Source: Rotaria macrura (lineage: Eukaryota > Rotifera > Eurotatoria > Philodinida > Philodinidae). From it: DNA of 64,000 nt. Shown here piece by piece: positions 1-11,100 of the stretch. Below the pieces are notes generated by a model. It saw nothing but the letters and a program-made list of their open reading frames with translations, was not told the origin of the DNA and made no database searches. Where the stretch lies: positions 1 to 64,000 of the forward strand of contig OENT01000210.1 in NCBI GenBank assembly GCA_900239685.1, read 5' to 3'. Both the position numbers and the translations under genes were made by a program. Each line of letters begins with the position of its first letter. The first letter of the stretch is position 1.

Positions 1-750
1 CAAAATTCTTTGAGTCCAGTTAGAATTCGTACCGAATGGCATATGCTGAGAACGAAAACAAAAATGCAGAGAAAAGGAAAATCAATCTCATACCTGTAAA
101 AAATTTAAATCGTTCTTCATCAAGTATGGAGAACGTATTAAATGCGGCTTTCCAGGTGGTAAAATCGAATTTTTAAGATCGTAGCTCATGTTAATAGTCC
201 GTAAGACTTTTCTTGCGTGATTGCTATAGTCAGTTGCGATTTTGTCATATTAATTTGTGTTTGTCAAACATCTGAAATGAAGTAGAAAGAAAACTTTTAG
301 GTGTTTCTTTCTAGTATATCTATAAGAATACTTACCGTTGAGTAGGAAAGTGTTCACTTGGTTTATCAGCAGATGGTTCGAGAGCAGTCCTATTCTAAAA
401 TGAAGAAATTCATAAAAATTCAACTGAAAAAGAAGTTCTGAAAGATGTAGTGACATTTTTTCTCTAGATAAAGCCATGAAGTATCGTTCAGAGACCGAAA
501 CGAAGGATAAACTGCGATTTGGATATGATCTTATTTCTCAAATTCATATTTCACTCAATTCGTTTATATCATACTTATGTTTTTTACAATTCGATTCGTT
601 CTACTTGTAAAAGATTTTGTATTCAATTTGTGTTCGACGATAACGAAAAGGACTGGAGGGGTCGCTACTAACCGAATTCTAGAGAAAAAAGATCAAGTTC
701 GATTATCAGAAATTATTTGGTTTGGTTGATTCAACTTGATCTTCTTTCTG
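1..750. repeat. Direct repeat, copy A (cut by window start)
   Basis: This stretch matches 1297-2046 almost base for base over 750 bp, with scattered substitutions and one-base indels. The match ends on both sides at the same TTTCTG (745-750 and 2041-2046), after which the sequences differ. The left end lies outside the window. On the minus strand it carries exons of an unidentified gene: 336-394 and 94-223, both with consensus splice sites, then the start of a terminal exon at about 45. Confidence 0.9.
94..394 (-). CDS. Unidentified spliced gene, partial copy A (3' exons)
   Basis: Minus-strand exons in copy A: 336-394 (acceptor TTTTAG, donor GTAAGT; reads RTALEPSADKPSEHFPTQ) and 94-223 (acceptor CTATAG, donor GTATGA; reads through KNSILPPGKPHLIRS). 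The phase joins correctly across the intron (CG plus C). A final exon beginning HMPFGTNSNW starts near position 45 and runs off the window. I do not recognise the family and see no motif. The upstream exons present near copy B are missing here, because a foldback element begins just past the duplication edge. Exons further upstream inside the repeat (about 480-690) are open, but I could not join them in phase. Confidence 0.45.
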
Positions 751-786
751 CCCAAGCAGACAAACGTTTGGAAAAACGCGTTTAAA

Positions 787-1081
787 CGCTCATTCGGGAA
801 CACCGATTGTCAGTAATTAACGCCCATTAACAAAACGCAAGAAACGCGTTTTTTACACAGAATTTTCACTTTCGGGGCGTGAAAATGGATACAAATCTTA
901 GCCCTGAGCGTTAAAACGCACAATTATTCGATAGCTTAAAAGCCAATGCGTTTAATCGATCAGAATTAGCGATTGTATCCGTTTACGCTCTCCGAAAGAA
1001 AAAATTCTGCGTAAAAAACGCGTTTCTTGCGTTTTGTTAATGGGCGTTAATGACTGACAATCGGTGTTCCCGATTGAGCGT
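787..1081. mobile_element. Foldback MITE with ~115-bp terminal inverted repeats
   Basis: The left arm (787 to about 903, starting ACGCTCATTCGGGAACACCG) and the reverse complement of the right arm (about 965-1081, ACGCTCAATCGGGAACACCG) match closely, including AACGCCCATTAACAAAACGC and AAACGCGTTTTTTAC. About 60 bp separate the arms. There is no coding capacity. The right edge touches an ambiguous base (n at 1082), so the target-site duplication cannot be read and the superfamily is undetermined. The element starts about 35 bp past the end of duplication copy A. Confidence 0.8.
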
Positions 1082-1248
1082 NAAATACAAAAGTATAGTT
1101 TTAGCATTATTTTAAAATTTTAAAATTAGAAAGAACTATGATTTAGTATTTTTTCAGTCAAATGTTCCATCGGTTGAGGATGACCGGTGTTGACGTTGTT
1201 TGTATTTCAGGTGAATGTTTTTCATTTGTTCTCCTTGTCGCTCTTCTA

Positions 1249-2290
1249 TTAACAAGTTCGCCAGTTTACGCCGTAAAAGTATTCGATAAAATGAGCCAAA
1301 ATTCTTTGAGTCCAGTTAGAATTCGTACCGAATGGCATATGCTGAGAACGAAAATAAAAATGTAGAGAAAAGGAAAATCAATCTCATACCTGTAAAAAAT
1401 TTAAATCGTTCTTCATCAAGTATGGAGAACGTATTAAATGCGGCTTGCCAGGTGGTAAAATCGAATTTTTAAGTTCGTAGCTCATGTAATAGTTCGTAAG
1501 ACTTTTCTTGCGTGATTGCTATAGTCAGTTGCGATTTTGTCATATTAATTTGTGTTGATCAAACATCTGAAATGAAGTAGAAAGAAAACTTTTACGGGGT
1601 TTCTTTCCAGCATATCTATAAGAATACTTACCGTTGAGTAGGAAAGTGTTCACTTGGTTTATCAGCAGATGGCTCGAGAGCAGTCCTATTCTGAAATAAA
1701 GAAATTCATAAAAATTCAACTGAAAAAGAAGTTCTAAAAGATGTAATGACATTTTTTCTATAGATAAATCCACGAAGTATCGTTCAGAGACCGAAACGAA
1801 GGATAAACTGCGATGCGGATTCGATCTTATTTCTCAAATTCATATTTCACTCGATTCGTTTATATCATACTTATGTTTTTTACAATTCGATTCGTTCTAC
1901 TTGTAAAAGGTTTTGTATTCAATTTGTGTCCGACGATAACGAAAAGGACTGGAGAGGTCGCTACTAACTGAATTCTAGAGAAAAACGATCAAGCTCGATT
2001 ATCAGAAATTATTTGGTTTGGTTGATTCAACTTGATCTTCTTTCTGCTGGACTATGTTCAGTTCGAGAAATATTGAAATTGGTAATCGCATCAATAATTT
2101 TATCTGCATTGATTCGTTGTTTATGCATTACTATATGTCACAAATAGATTTCTCTTCAACCTACGAACATTGATGTTGGATATTTCTCATTTGTTTTTCG
2201 ACGGCGACGATTGTTCTCTACAGTTCGTCTACTCTGCGAACGTTTTCCAGTTTGTTCAAGAGTAACAAAAAGGTTTTGATACACATTTTA
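1249..2290 (-). pseudogene. Unidentified spliced gene, copy B, probably frameshifted
   Basis: Visible minus-strand exons, 5' to 3': about 2161-2290 (reads TLEQTGKRSQSRRTVENN, donor GTTGAA); 2032-2103 after a 57-nt intron (reads DKIIDAITNFNISRTEHSP); 1632-1690; 1390-1518; and the terminal exon 1249-1341 (31 codons ending NWRTC then TAA) after a 48-nt intron. Exon 1390-1518 is 129 nt, while its copy A counterpart is 130 nt. One T near 1490 is missing (CATGTTAAT in A, CATGTAAT in B), which breaks the frame that is open in copy A. The family is not recognised. Middle exons could not be joined with certainty, so the start is unknown. It could also be a working gene with an assembly error. Confidence 0.4.
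1297..2046. repeat. Direct repeat, copy B
   Basis: Second copy of the 750-bp duplication. Its match to copy A starts exactly where the window starts, so the true unit is probably longer. Copy B continues on both sides into further minus-strand exons (to 1249 and to about 2290), so it looks like the more complete locus and copy A like a partial duplicate. Confidence 0.9.
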
Positions 2291-2340
2291 AATCTTTCAG
2301 CAGCTTAAGTGAGTAAATAATACAAACCATATAATCGAAA

Positions 2341-4426
2341 TAACGGAGTTTTGTATTAATATTGAATAGAAAATATTAATAGAATTGATTTTAAAAAAGA
2401 TTAACTTTCATCCTTTACTTGATTATATAAGATAGAACCACCCAATAGCAATCAACTTGTACGTACTGAAAAAAAGAACACATCAGATGAGAATGTGTCG
2501 TGGAACATACTTTAGCATAATCATTAGTGCAAACTTATAATTACTTAAGAAAGTAATAAACGAAGATATAAGTAAAAGATCTCTGTATTTCGTGAATGAT
2601 ATATTACTTGGATCCTGAATGCAAATAGGAAACGACCTAATAATATTAGACAATTACAAGAAGTTCATAGAGGTTCAAAACATTTCAGGAGTAATTCTAA
2701 AAAAATATGTCAACAAGGTATTATTCGAATTTATTATGGTTTCATGCATCGAGTATGTGGTAAACTTATTATGCATTTGGTTCAATGCTTTGTAAAATTC
2801 TTTTTAGTTTTACGTATATTCGCTATCATTTTTCTTTTTATGACATTCTTTTTATTGTCTTCTGTCTTGCCCAACGTTTTCCATTCGTCATAAATAATAC
2901 CATTTAAAATTACAACCACATTAAGAGGTCACATGTCCGACGATATTAAGCCCTCTACAAATCGCAACAAAAACAATAGAGCATGAAAAAATTCCTTTTA
3001 TCTTATGTCTGTGATACGTTCAATGTCTTCTTTAATAAACGCATACGATCAAACTACGATCGTATACAGACGTCGTCTCCAACTGGCATTTGCGGCGGCC
3101 TTAAACGAGCAACGTAGAAGATCGTATCTCGCCGTATACTCTTGTCGTTTACGATGACTGTACGCAGTGGTCATTTTCTGCCGTATTTTGTAGTTTACTG
3201 TCGTAAACGATCGTAGGTTTTCGACCTGGGAGCGGATCCACAGACTTTCCTTTAATCAGAAAAAGTTTTACAAGTGTTGTTCAAAGGTAATACCTTTCAT
3301 CGAAATACAAGAAATCAATCCCTTTCTCTATTTCTAGAAAAACTATTTGAAAATATTTCTTTTTGGATTTCTGCAATTTCCTGTGTTATGCTGATTTTAA
3401 AATCCATCATATGATGAATTGTCGTTTTGTAACATTTTCTTTAATGTGTTCCCGAAAAATAAATCTAATGATCTGAACGGACACCCACACCCACACATCC
3501 AATGACTTAGGATCGTTGGTTGTGGAACCACGCCCGAACTCTTTTCAGGATCTTCAAAACTCACTTTGACATACACTATGTACATCGTTCCAAAGAGATA
3601 TGTGGAAAACAAAAAAGCATAAAATTTTAGAGTCTACAGAAGAAAAGTTTCACACGGTCGGGAACATTGAGGTAAAGAAAATACCGGATTCATACTAACT
3701 ACGATTGGAACTACTCGGGAAAAAGTTACTAGTGTCAAAAAGCCTTCATCCAGCAAATGCCTAGTCTCAACTCAAAAATGACTGAACCGTATTTAGACTT
3801 CTCCGTTATGATATGTTTCAAGCTCTCTATGTATGAGTCATAAAAGACACACCGAAAACTCCACCGAAGAAGCATTCGATAAATTCGATTGCAGAAAAAC
3901 TAACCTAACAAAGGTATAAAATCCATTAGGATTTGGATGCAAAATTAGTGTAAACGAGTGATCCAGCGTGTCTAAAAGTTGAATTTCCTTATTAGATTGG
4001 TTTTTTTTTCGAATAATGATCTTCATACAACTACATGATATAAGGGAAAACAGAATAATAAAGTATCGTGATATATATTTTTTTTAGATTTTTATTTAGT
4101 CACGTAATGTACTTTTTCTTTTCTTTCTTACACATAATTCACATCTTTAACATGTATACAATTTTATTACTCTAAATGTTTGCTTAGAAAGAAAAGAAAA
4201 TGCGATAAAGCATCACATTAGTGTTTGTCCACTTTTTTGTATCTAAACAATAACCAAAAAATTTGAAATTAGTAAATATTTTATTTTTAATTCTTACTTA
4301 GAATGATCATTGAACAAAAAAATGCAGTAGTGTTGAACGTGTAATTGACAGGTAGCATATTTTCAAATAAAAAACATAAACTCATCATTATCAATTCAGT
4401 ACTTTATTTTATTTACTCGTCATACT
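2341..4426. other. No firm gene; one long open frame and a GC-richer patch
   Basis: No complete gene is seen. The plus frame 2600-2890 is open for 97 codons but has its first ATG late. A patch at about 3050-3230 is richer in G+C and in CpG than its surroundings (repeated CGTA, GCGGCGGCC near 3090) and may be an old repeat, but I see no clear ends. Short frames at 3397-3612 and 3838-4026 on the minus strand look like chance. Confidence 0.5.
2600..2890 (+). other. Open frame of 97 codons without early ATG (doubtful exon)
   Basis: The frame is open between TGA at 2597 and TAA at 2891. It starts with a basic stretch (NANRKRPNNIRQLQEVHRG) and ends with a hydrophobic segment (about 30 residues rich in F, L, I). 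The only ATGs lie in the second half. It could be a terminal exon, a decayed transposon piece or chance. No family was recognised. Confidence 0.2.
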
Positions 4427-4660
4427 CTAGCACAACAATGATATGTCAGCGGCAAATGATTTTAATTTATTTGATTCATCTGATGACAACATAAAATTCT
4501 CATGATTTATTTTTATGTTCTTTATGAAAGATCCGTTCCATTGTTGGATATAAATTGAATAACTAGTATTATCTCGAGGATGTGAGTAAACAGAATACTT
4601 TTCAGCTACATCCACACTCACACTACCATTAAACCTCGTGAAATCTTTGTGTTCGAAAAA
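4427..4660 (-). CDS. Candidate 3'-terminal exon of an unidentified gene
   Basis: A minus-strand open frame of about 75 codons ends at TAG (4427-4429). It reads FNGSVSVDVAEKYSVYSHP then SYSIYIQQWNGSFIK and looks like real protein. Overlapping polyadenylation-like AATAAA motifs follow within 30 nt of the stop (complement of 4401-4416). There is no upstream Met in frame; a TGA closes the frame near 4668, so the exon should begin at an acceptor just inside it. I could not find the preceding exon. Confidence 0.35.
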   Translation of the reverse strand, partial: FFEHKDFTRFNGSVSVDVAEKYSVYSHPRDNTSYSIYIQQWNGSFIKNIKINHENFMLSSDESNKLKSFAADISLLC

Positions 4661-4668
4661 TCATGTAT

Positions 4669-5990
4669 TCTTCAAGTCAGGTGTTTCCCTCTCGATTATA
4701 ATTTGTATATAAGGTGGCTCCATGCCATATGTATCCTTCGGCTAATGTTTGTTTTTGCTCTTCTCTTCAGTGCATAGCAAAAAATATTAAGGACTACTTT
4801 CTAGCTACTATTGATGTCGATAGCGTTTATTTGTGTAGAACATAAAGAATCCGAATTCGTTTTTTTCTTCACTTGCCGGTTGTATCACCGAGAACAAACC
4901 ATTGTTCTCTTTATCAACAAAAGAATAGCGTTCTTTACTTTTTCTTTTCGACAATTAACATTGCATCATATAAAATAAAAGAGGTATAATCGAGCGGAAA
5001 AAAAACGTCTACTCTCATTCAAATGTCTGATAGTTGCTCATTGGCATTCGTGTTACTGTAAATTGCTATTTTCTATTTCAAAGATATACTCAAGAAGTGA
5101 GCTGAATCCTATGATTTATTGTCAACTGAAAATACAGCCTGTTTAGGCATCAAAATTGCATGTTACAGCTCTTTGGGCTATGCTGCATTTCGATTGGAAT
5201 GATGAAGAATTCCGTTGGTAAGTGGAAACTGAAACTGAACAGGGTAAACTAACGATATCTAATACTTCATTGAAATATCCACACATGGTGCTGTGGAATT
5301 ATTGTCGCAAACATTAATTGAGTAAATAGATGAAACATGTTTTGGTACCTTTTTGAATAGATTTTGTTTGTAGACTGATATGTTTTATCCATATTGCATA
5401 GCAGCATGTCACGATAGTAAAATTAAAGAATTGAATCAGTGCAAGAAGTGCGAGATAATTTTGTAGATCGTTGTAACGTATGTTGAGCTCCAATCGATAA
5501 CGATACAAGGCATAGCAAAAGCAGATCTTCTTATTTGTTACTCGATGTTCGACGAAACTCTGATAAAGTCAATTAATACTATTGACTAGAAAAATGCTTA
5601 GCTTGCAATGTCATATGGCGGGCTTCATTAAAGAGGCAGAAGTCTGATGACCAACACCTAAATGTTGGTAAGTTTGAGTATTATGAAGAAAGGGTATTGC
5701 TAGGACTAGAGAGAGCTTGCAAAAAACCTGATTGTGGTTCGTCTCTGAGGGTATGAATGTGCATCGTTAGTGTGTTTGCAGTTGTGCGTTTTTATGATTT
5801 TTCAATGTTTAGAAGATGATGTTGGAATTGCTAAATAATCAATCAATTAATATTCTATTGGTAAGAGAAACAAGATTTCTAATAAAATAATACATTCACT
5901 AATCGATATTTCTAGATGTGTGTATCCTTTGCTAATGAATTACATGAAAATCTATTGTTTCTTTTTTTAAAGAAAATGTTTATATCGATT
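4669..5990. other. No complete gene; two candidate plus-strand exons
   Basis: Apart from the candidate exons at 5147-5217 and 5374-5466, nothing in this stretch could be assigned. The coding-like pieces on both strands suggest decayed or fragmented genes upstream of the gene at 6028. Confidence 0.4.
5147..5466 (+). other. Candidate exons of an unidentified plus-strand gene
   Basis: Exon-like block 5147-5217 lies between acceptor GTTTAG and donor GTAAGT and reads ASKLHVTALWAMLHFDWND. A second block, 5374-5466, follows acceptor TTGTAG, reads FYPYCIAACHDSKIK then ELNQCKKCEIIL, and ends at TAG. The two do not join in one phase, so an exon is missing between them or they are unrelated. They may be remnants or belong to a gene that starts upstream. 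The family is unknown. Confidence 0.25.
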
Positions 5991-6027
5991 TCTTACCTCG
6001 TTCTAGATAGTTGTGACTGATATTTTT

Positions 6028-6843
6028 ATGGATATATCAGGGGATCACGATTATCCTCTAACTAACCACTTAATCATCTGGCTCGATAAAACAATCGGAG
6101 TTTCTGGAGAATATGTTCATTTGAAACAGGCATTTTCCAGTAATACCGATCCACATCGTCAAACGCTGGTCATGCTTACCGATGATGATTATCTGAATCT
6201 TTTGGGTGTAGAAAGTCCTATTTCTGTTCAGTTCGAAGGAGTAGAATTTCTCTTGAAAGTATTCGATAATGAAGAAGACTGTCTTCGAGCATTTGACAAC
6301 AATGACGAAAAGCGGATATTTTTCATCACTTCTGGCAGTATGGGAAAAGAGATTGTACCTAAAATCATTGAAAAATATCGTCACGTATTTACGGATCAAG
6401 CCACCAAAGAACCTTACAGCTCCATCTACGTTTTCTGTCATGACATAAAGTTACACGTTGATTGGGGATTCGATTATATGGACTATGTGAAAATGTACAA
6501 TTTTGATGCGGACGTGTTAGAGAATTTAGTAAAAGACATTACTGACTATTTCATCGAGCAAGGCAAACGATTTCGTCAGCATCAGGATTCTCATTTAGCA
6601 CTAGAACGTTTTCAATGGGCTAAAAAACTCCAGCATCAGTACGATAAAATGGTACAAAATAATCCCCGAGAGCAATTTTTTGAGGTCAAAGAAACTGAAG
6701 ATATGAAGAAAATAAATGAACTGATCGAAGAAACAACTGCAGCTTTACCTAACAGCTTGGAACATGATGCTAATGCAAATGATAGCCATGATGGCTTGTC
6801 AAGTGATAATGATGAGGAACCATCTGAACCATGCGAATTGTAG
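6028..6843 (+). CDS. Rotifer-type domain protein (IIWLD / ITSGS / YVFC family), 271 aa
   Basis: Single coding exon. I take the ATG at 6028 as start; the frame is open back to an acceptor-like TTCTAG at 6001-6006, so a 5' untranslated exon upstream is likely. Visible motifs are LIIWLDKTIG near residue 16, RIFFITSGSMGKEIVP near 95, and SIYVFCHDIKLHVDWG near 132. From memory this pattern (WLD, then IFLIVSGSLG, then IYVFC) is an N-terminal domain of many bdelloid rotifer proteins that often continue into TPR or ADP-ribosyltransferase-like domains. Here it stands alone, followed by a charged helix (about 180-230) and an acidic tail (DNDEEPSEPCEL). The molecular function is unknown. AATAAA lies at 6868, 25 bp after the stop. 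Confidence 0.8.
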   Translation: MDISGDHDYPLTNHLIIWLDKTIGVSGEYVHLKQAFSSNTDPHRQTLVMLTDDDYLNLLGVESPISVQFEGVEFLLKVFDNEEDCLRAFDNNDEKRIFFITSGSMGKEIVPKIIEKYRHVFTDQATKEPYSSIYVFCHDIKLHVDWGFDYMDYVKMYNFDADVLENLVKDITDYFIEQGKRFRQHQDSHLALERFQWAKKLQHQYDKMVQNNPREQFFEVKETEDMKKINELIEETTAALPNSLEHDANANDSHDGLSSDNDEEPSEPCEL

Positions 6844-7575
6844 TTATTTTTGTACTCGACTTAATGAAATAAACTGTATCGAACCATCGGCTCGTTTTTA
6901 TTGATTTGAGCAGCTTTCATTTGCTTGTTAGTACTCTTTGGTGTGAATGTAGGTAGGGGTGAGTCTGGATGTCGTAATATGGTTTTGATTATCTCATCGC
7001 CGACATCCACACCTTATATAAATTTCCCAAAGATTATTAATGTACTCAAGATACGTTTAGTCACTTTCATCAGAGGATAATTTTTAAAGACAACCAACGT
7101 AATTAAACTCGTTGGTTTGATTCTGCTTTTGTTTTCATTACAATTTCGAAATGTAACTGAAAAATTGAAAGCCATTGCTATTTGTTTGATCTGTTTCATT
7201 AAGATTCAAAAGATCACAAGGATGCATTATCTTGAATATATGCTAAAAGCGGCACTGGTTCATTTCACATGACCCACAAGTTGATCTCGACATTGTGAAA
7301 CGAATACGTATTTATTAACCTTCATACAAAATTTTAAAAAGGATTCCACAGTGAAAACAATTTAGCACGTCTAAATGCATCAATAGAAAATGTTATCAAT
7401 GAATATGGCAACGAACAAAACCGCATTTATCAGCTACAGGAAAAAAAACACGATATTCTATTGTTTCACTCTGACACACAATAAAATTCAACCTGTTCAA
7501 AATTTTGCCAAGTTGTTTTTAGCTATCCAATAAATAATGACTATAATTATCTCATGCATGAAAAAAGCGACATGC
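6844..7575. other. 3' flank of the 6028 gene; otherwise no feature seen
   Basis: It holds the polyadenylation signal at 6868-6873. The rest is AT-rich sequence without a credible open frame. Confidence 0.5.
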
Positions 7576-8137
7576 ATTTCTATTAGAGGCGTAACCAGGA
7601 CTTCAACGGTGGTGGGACTCAGTCCCTACACTCAAGATAGTGAAAAGAGAGATCAAATTATGTTCCTTTTTTAGAAGTAAAATTTGATGAGAGTTGAACT
7701 GTATCTAAAGAAGTCGAGAAGTCGTTTCTATTCCAGCAGAAATGCTTTTGTAGTTGAAATCACTAACTTGAAATATGTATCTCTTTCAAAAAAATGAAAC
7801 ACTTCTATTCATTCAAGGAGTCTCGTGAATGGGCTTCTCTTGGAAAAAGAACATTTTGTCTTTGAGTCGCAGTGTGAGTGGAAAAGGAATGCAGGATATA
7901 TGTATATATACAAAAGTGCGTGTCTATTTTTTTCTATTTCTCTTTGTCATTCACCACTTTACGTAGGGTCAACGCTTTCCGCTTTTATAGGAGCTATCCC
8001 TCCACCATTAGGTCCAACGGTTCACTATACTCAAATAAATATCGTTTATTTTTATTTAAAAGCTCAGGAACTTCGAGGTAAGCGTGGTGGGACTAAGCTT
8101 CACCGGACCTTCCCTTGGTTACGCCTCTAATTTCTAT
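7576..8137. mobile_element. hAT-like MITE, 546 bp, with 8-bp target-site duplication
   Basis: The element spans 7584-8129. Perfect 14-bp terminal inverted repeats TAGAGGCGTAACCA (7584-7597) and TGGTTACGCCTCTA (8116-8129) are flanked by identical 8-bp copies ATTTCTAT (7576-7583 and 8130-8137). An 8-bp duplication with short TIRs of this form fits the hAT superfamily. GGTGGTGGGACT near 7608 and GTGGTGGGACT near 8083 are subterminal repeats in direct orientation. The open frames inside (for example 7825-8130) run into the TIR and show no transposase, so the element is non-autonomous. Confidence 0.88.
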
Positions 8138-11100
8138 GCATTTCAAAATCTCTTAGTCTGTCTATTTTCACATGAATAGAATGTGAACGAAACAGATTTT
8201 ATGGCTATTTTGAGCATTTCTCAAGCGAATTCAGAATAGATTTGACTGGAAAAAAAGGAAATTTCTTATCTGTTGATGATTGGCACACCTCAATCATAAC
8301 AGAATGGAGTCAATATGAATAATTTACAATCTTCTAGTATCCTATACTCTGTCCTAGAACACTCATCGAAAAGCTCCTAAGATTTATTCTTTGGGGAAAT
8401 TCACTTTCAGGACGTCTCACATTCAATATTTCTGTTATCTTCTATTTTTTTTTGTATCAGTATTCTCGTATGTATTCGTTCATCGATGACGAGAAATTCA
8501 AACATAATTGTATTTTTTCAACAAAAACCAAAGTATTTCGAACTTCATGTAAACACTATTGACAACGTCCGAATAGGTATTTTTAAAATTAGGAGAACTT
8601 TTTTATCAATAGAGAAATCCAGGATATTGGGTAAGTCTGTTTTCTGAATACATGAATGTAAATACTTAGTATCGATGTTTTTAATTGAAAATTATTTTCT
8701 CTAGATAGTACTCGAACGGAACATTAGAAATAAATACACAATTATCTATGCAGTAGCAATATGCCATCGATTTATTATTCTAGTTGATTTAGTATATTCA
8801 GAATCACTGTTTATCATAGGCTAATCCATTTATGCAACAATCTTTTTCATATATCTATTTCTGATTTACGCAACATACAATAACTATATCAAATAACCTT
8901 TTTGAAACATAAATATCTACAGTTAATTTACATACCATAATGCAAGATAATTTTTTTTAAGAATGAATCTTTTGAAAAGAGAAGATTATCGTTTTAGTTA
9001 ATTATTTCTTGATCTTTTCACACAAAAAAAAGAAAGAAAGAAAGAAAGAAAAGGCAATGTGTTCATATCTGATTTCTTGTTCTTATATAAGATATCTCTA
9101 TTAAGCTTCTCTAATGAAATTTACAATTGATCATAAATAGTCACCGATAGAATTCAACCTTGAACCATAGAAAATGCATTTCACATTCAGGTGACAAATA
9201 ATTTTGATCGATTGATTTCATTTACATACAGACATTCATATAAAAAGAAAAAAAGTCATTTTTATCTTTGAATGAATTTCTAATCAATAGGGTCAAATTT
9301 CCTCTTTACTTCAAAGTTTGATTATCGTCGTATACACTTCTCCATCTCATTAGCCCACACAGCAGGCATAGAATATTGACGTAATTCCATATTGTTCTGG
9401 TTTTCGCCTTCATCTTTCTCGTTATCCAGTGACAGACAACTTCCATTTATGAAGTGTGTTTATATCAACGTTCAAAACAAAATTAATCGATCGTATACAA
9501 AACGAAACAGGCGTCTTTATTCAAATATAAACACATCCCTAACCCTCGATGATAAGTCTGTAATAGGATAGAGTCATTATCAGCGCTACATTGTGAACAA
9601 AGAAAAAGAAAAATTTATGGTAAGTCTACGTGCTTATTATTCTCCTCAGTTCTAATTAGCATTTATCAAATGAACTTCTTTGACCTTTAATAAATGTACA
9701 CTGCATGAAATCAGGTGATTGAGTATCATTTAAGAACAAAAAAAGGGCAAATTAACTATGTCTGTCTGTTTGTTTTTTCAGCTTGTTCACATGTTTCAAG
9801 ATATCTGAATTTCTGTTCGTCATTGATTCAATAGAAAAGAAAAAGAAAACACTAGAAAGACTGAAACGAAAGAATTCAACTCTTAAGAGCAACAGTGCGC
9901 ATCAATGAATTCTATGAATAGTAGACAATTTATTCCCTCGATGAATACCGATGATTTGCATGTCGTCACTTTTTCTTTGCCGATAAAACAAAAAAGCATT
10001 TAGCACATTAATCGGCATTTAAGTATGTTGTTTGGTGTCAGTTGACAAAACATATGTGTGTGTGATCTAGTATGCACATAAAATGCGAGAGAGAGAGAGA
10101 GACAATAGGTACAAAATCATCAGTCTACGATGGCATATCATTTGATCATAAATAAAAATAATAATAATAACATTGACCTTATCATGAGATACTAAAGAAG
10201 TTGTTACGACAAGTTATATCACGTTATTTGACAATGATCGATATTGTTGTAGAAGGCGTGTTCAGTATTTTTCTCTCTCTCTCTAATTTTTTGATGAATG
10301 GCTAGAACACACACACACACATACACATACACATACACCAGCACACAAAAAAAGTATATACATGTTTGTATTTCTTGTCAAGTTTATAATTAGAATAAGA
10401 AAGAAAGCGCATACCATACATGTCAGCAGCTTTTATGTATTTTCTTTTCAAGACCATTGATAATATATTTGCATTTATTTAATGCTTGAAGTAAGAGTTT
10501 GTTAGAGATATGAGAATTAGCTTTTTTTCTTTTTATCGTTCAGTATTTTAGTTTGAACAATCATACAATATCTCTTGTGTCTCTTCTTCCATAAGGCACC
10601 GTATATATATATATATATGTATATGAAAAAAAAATTCATTCATCTCAAGAGAAATGAAGAGAAGAAGGCTATACTGATGATATGAGTAAGAGGCTATTTT
10701 TTGTACGCTCTCGCTCTGTCTCTCCTCTCTCTGCATCATTCTTTTTCTTTCTCTCTTGATAGAAAATATATGTTGATTGTACGTCTCCACTTCTGTACAT
10801 ATGCGAACTATATACGTATATGTATTATTCAGTCTCTCAATAGCTCTCTTGCCTCCTTATAAATTAATGATAGCCTTGTGTAACTCAGGTCAGTAAGTAT
10901 CGAGGATTTGGTCACATTGTTTCATTTATAAAACCTTGAACTTTTGACTTACGAGAAATCTCAATAATCTATTCTCATATATGTATATACTCTTCACTTG
11001 ATTGTTTGTTTTTCACTTTAGTTCTCTTTTTTCAATGTACAAATATTTGTTTGCATGTTCTCTTCTTCTCATTCATTCTAGACAAACGTAAAATGATATG

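Noticed and set aside
1162-1365. + strand frame of 67 codons with a signal-peptide-like stretch
   Set aside because: It is antisense to the terminal exon 1249-1341, which has a consensus acceptor and phase match to the previous exon. The plus frame lacks such support.
6013-6027. GTG at 6013 as start of the rotifer-type gene
   Set aside because: In an animal gene ATG 6028 is the proper start. The bases before it follow an acceptor-like TTCTAG and are probably untranslated.
7825-8130. + strand frame of 101 codons in the MITE
   Set aside because: It runs into the terminal inverted repeat and shows no transposase or other motif.
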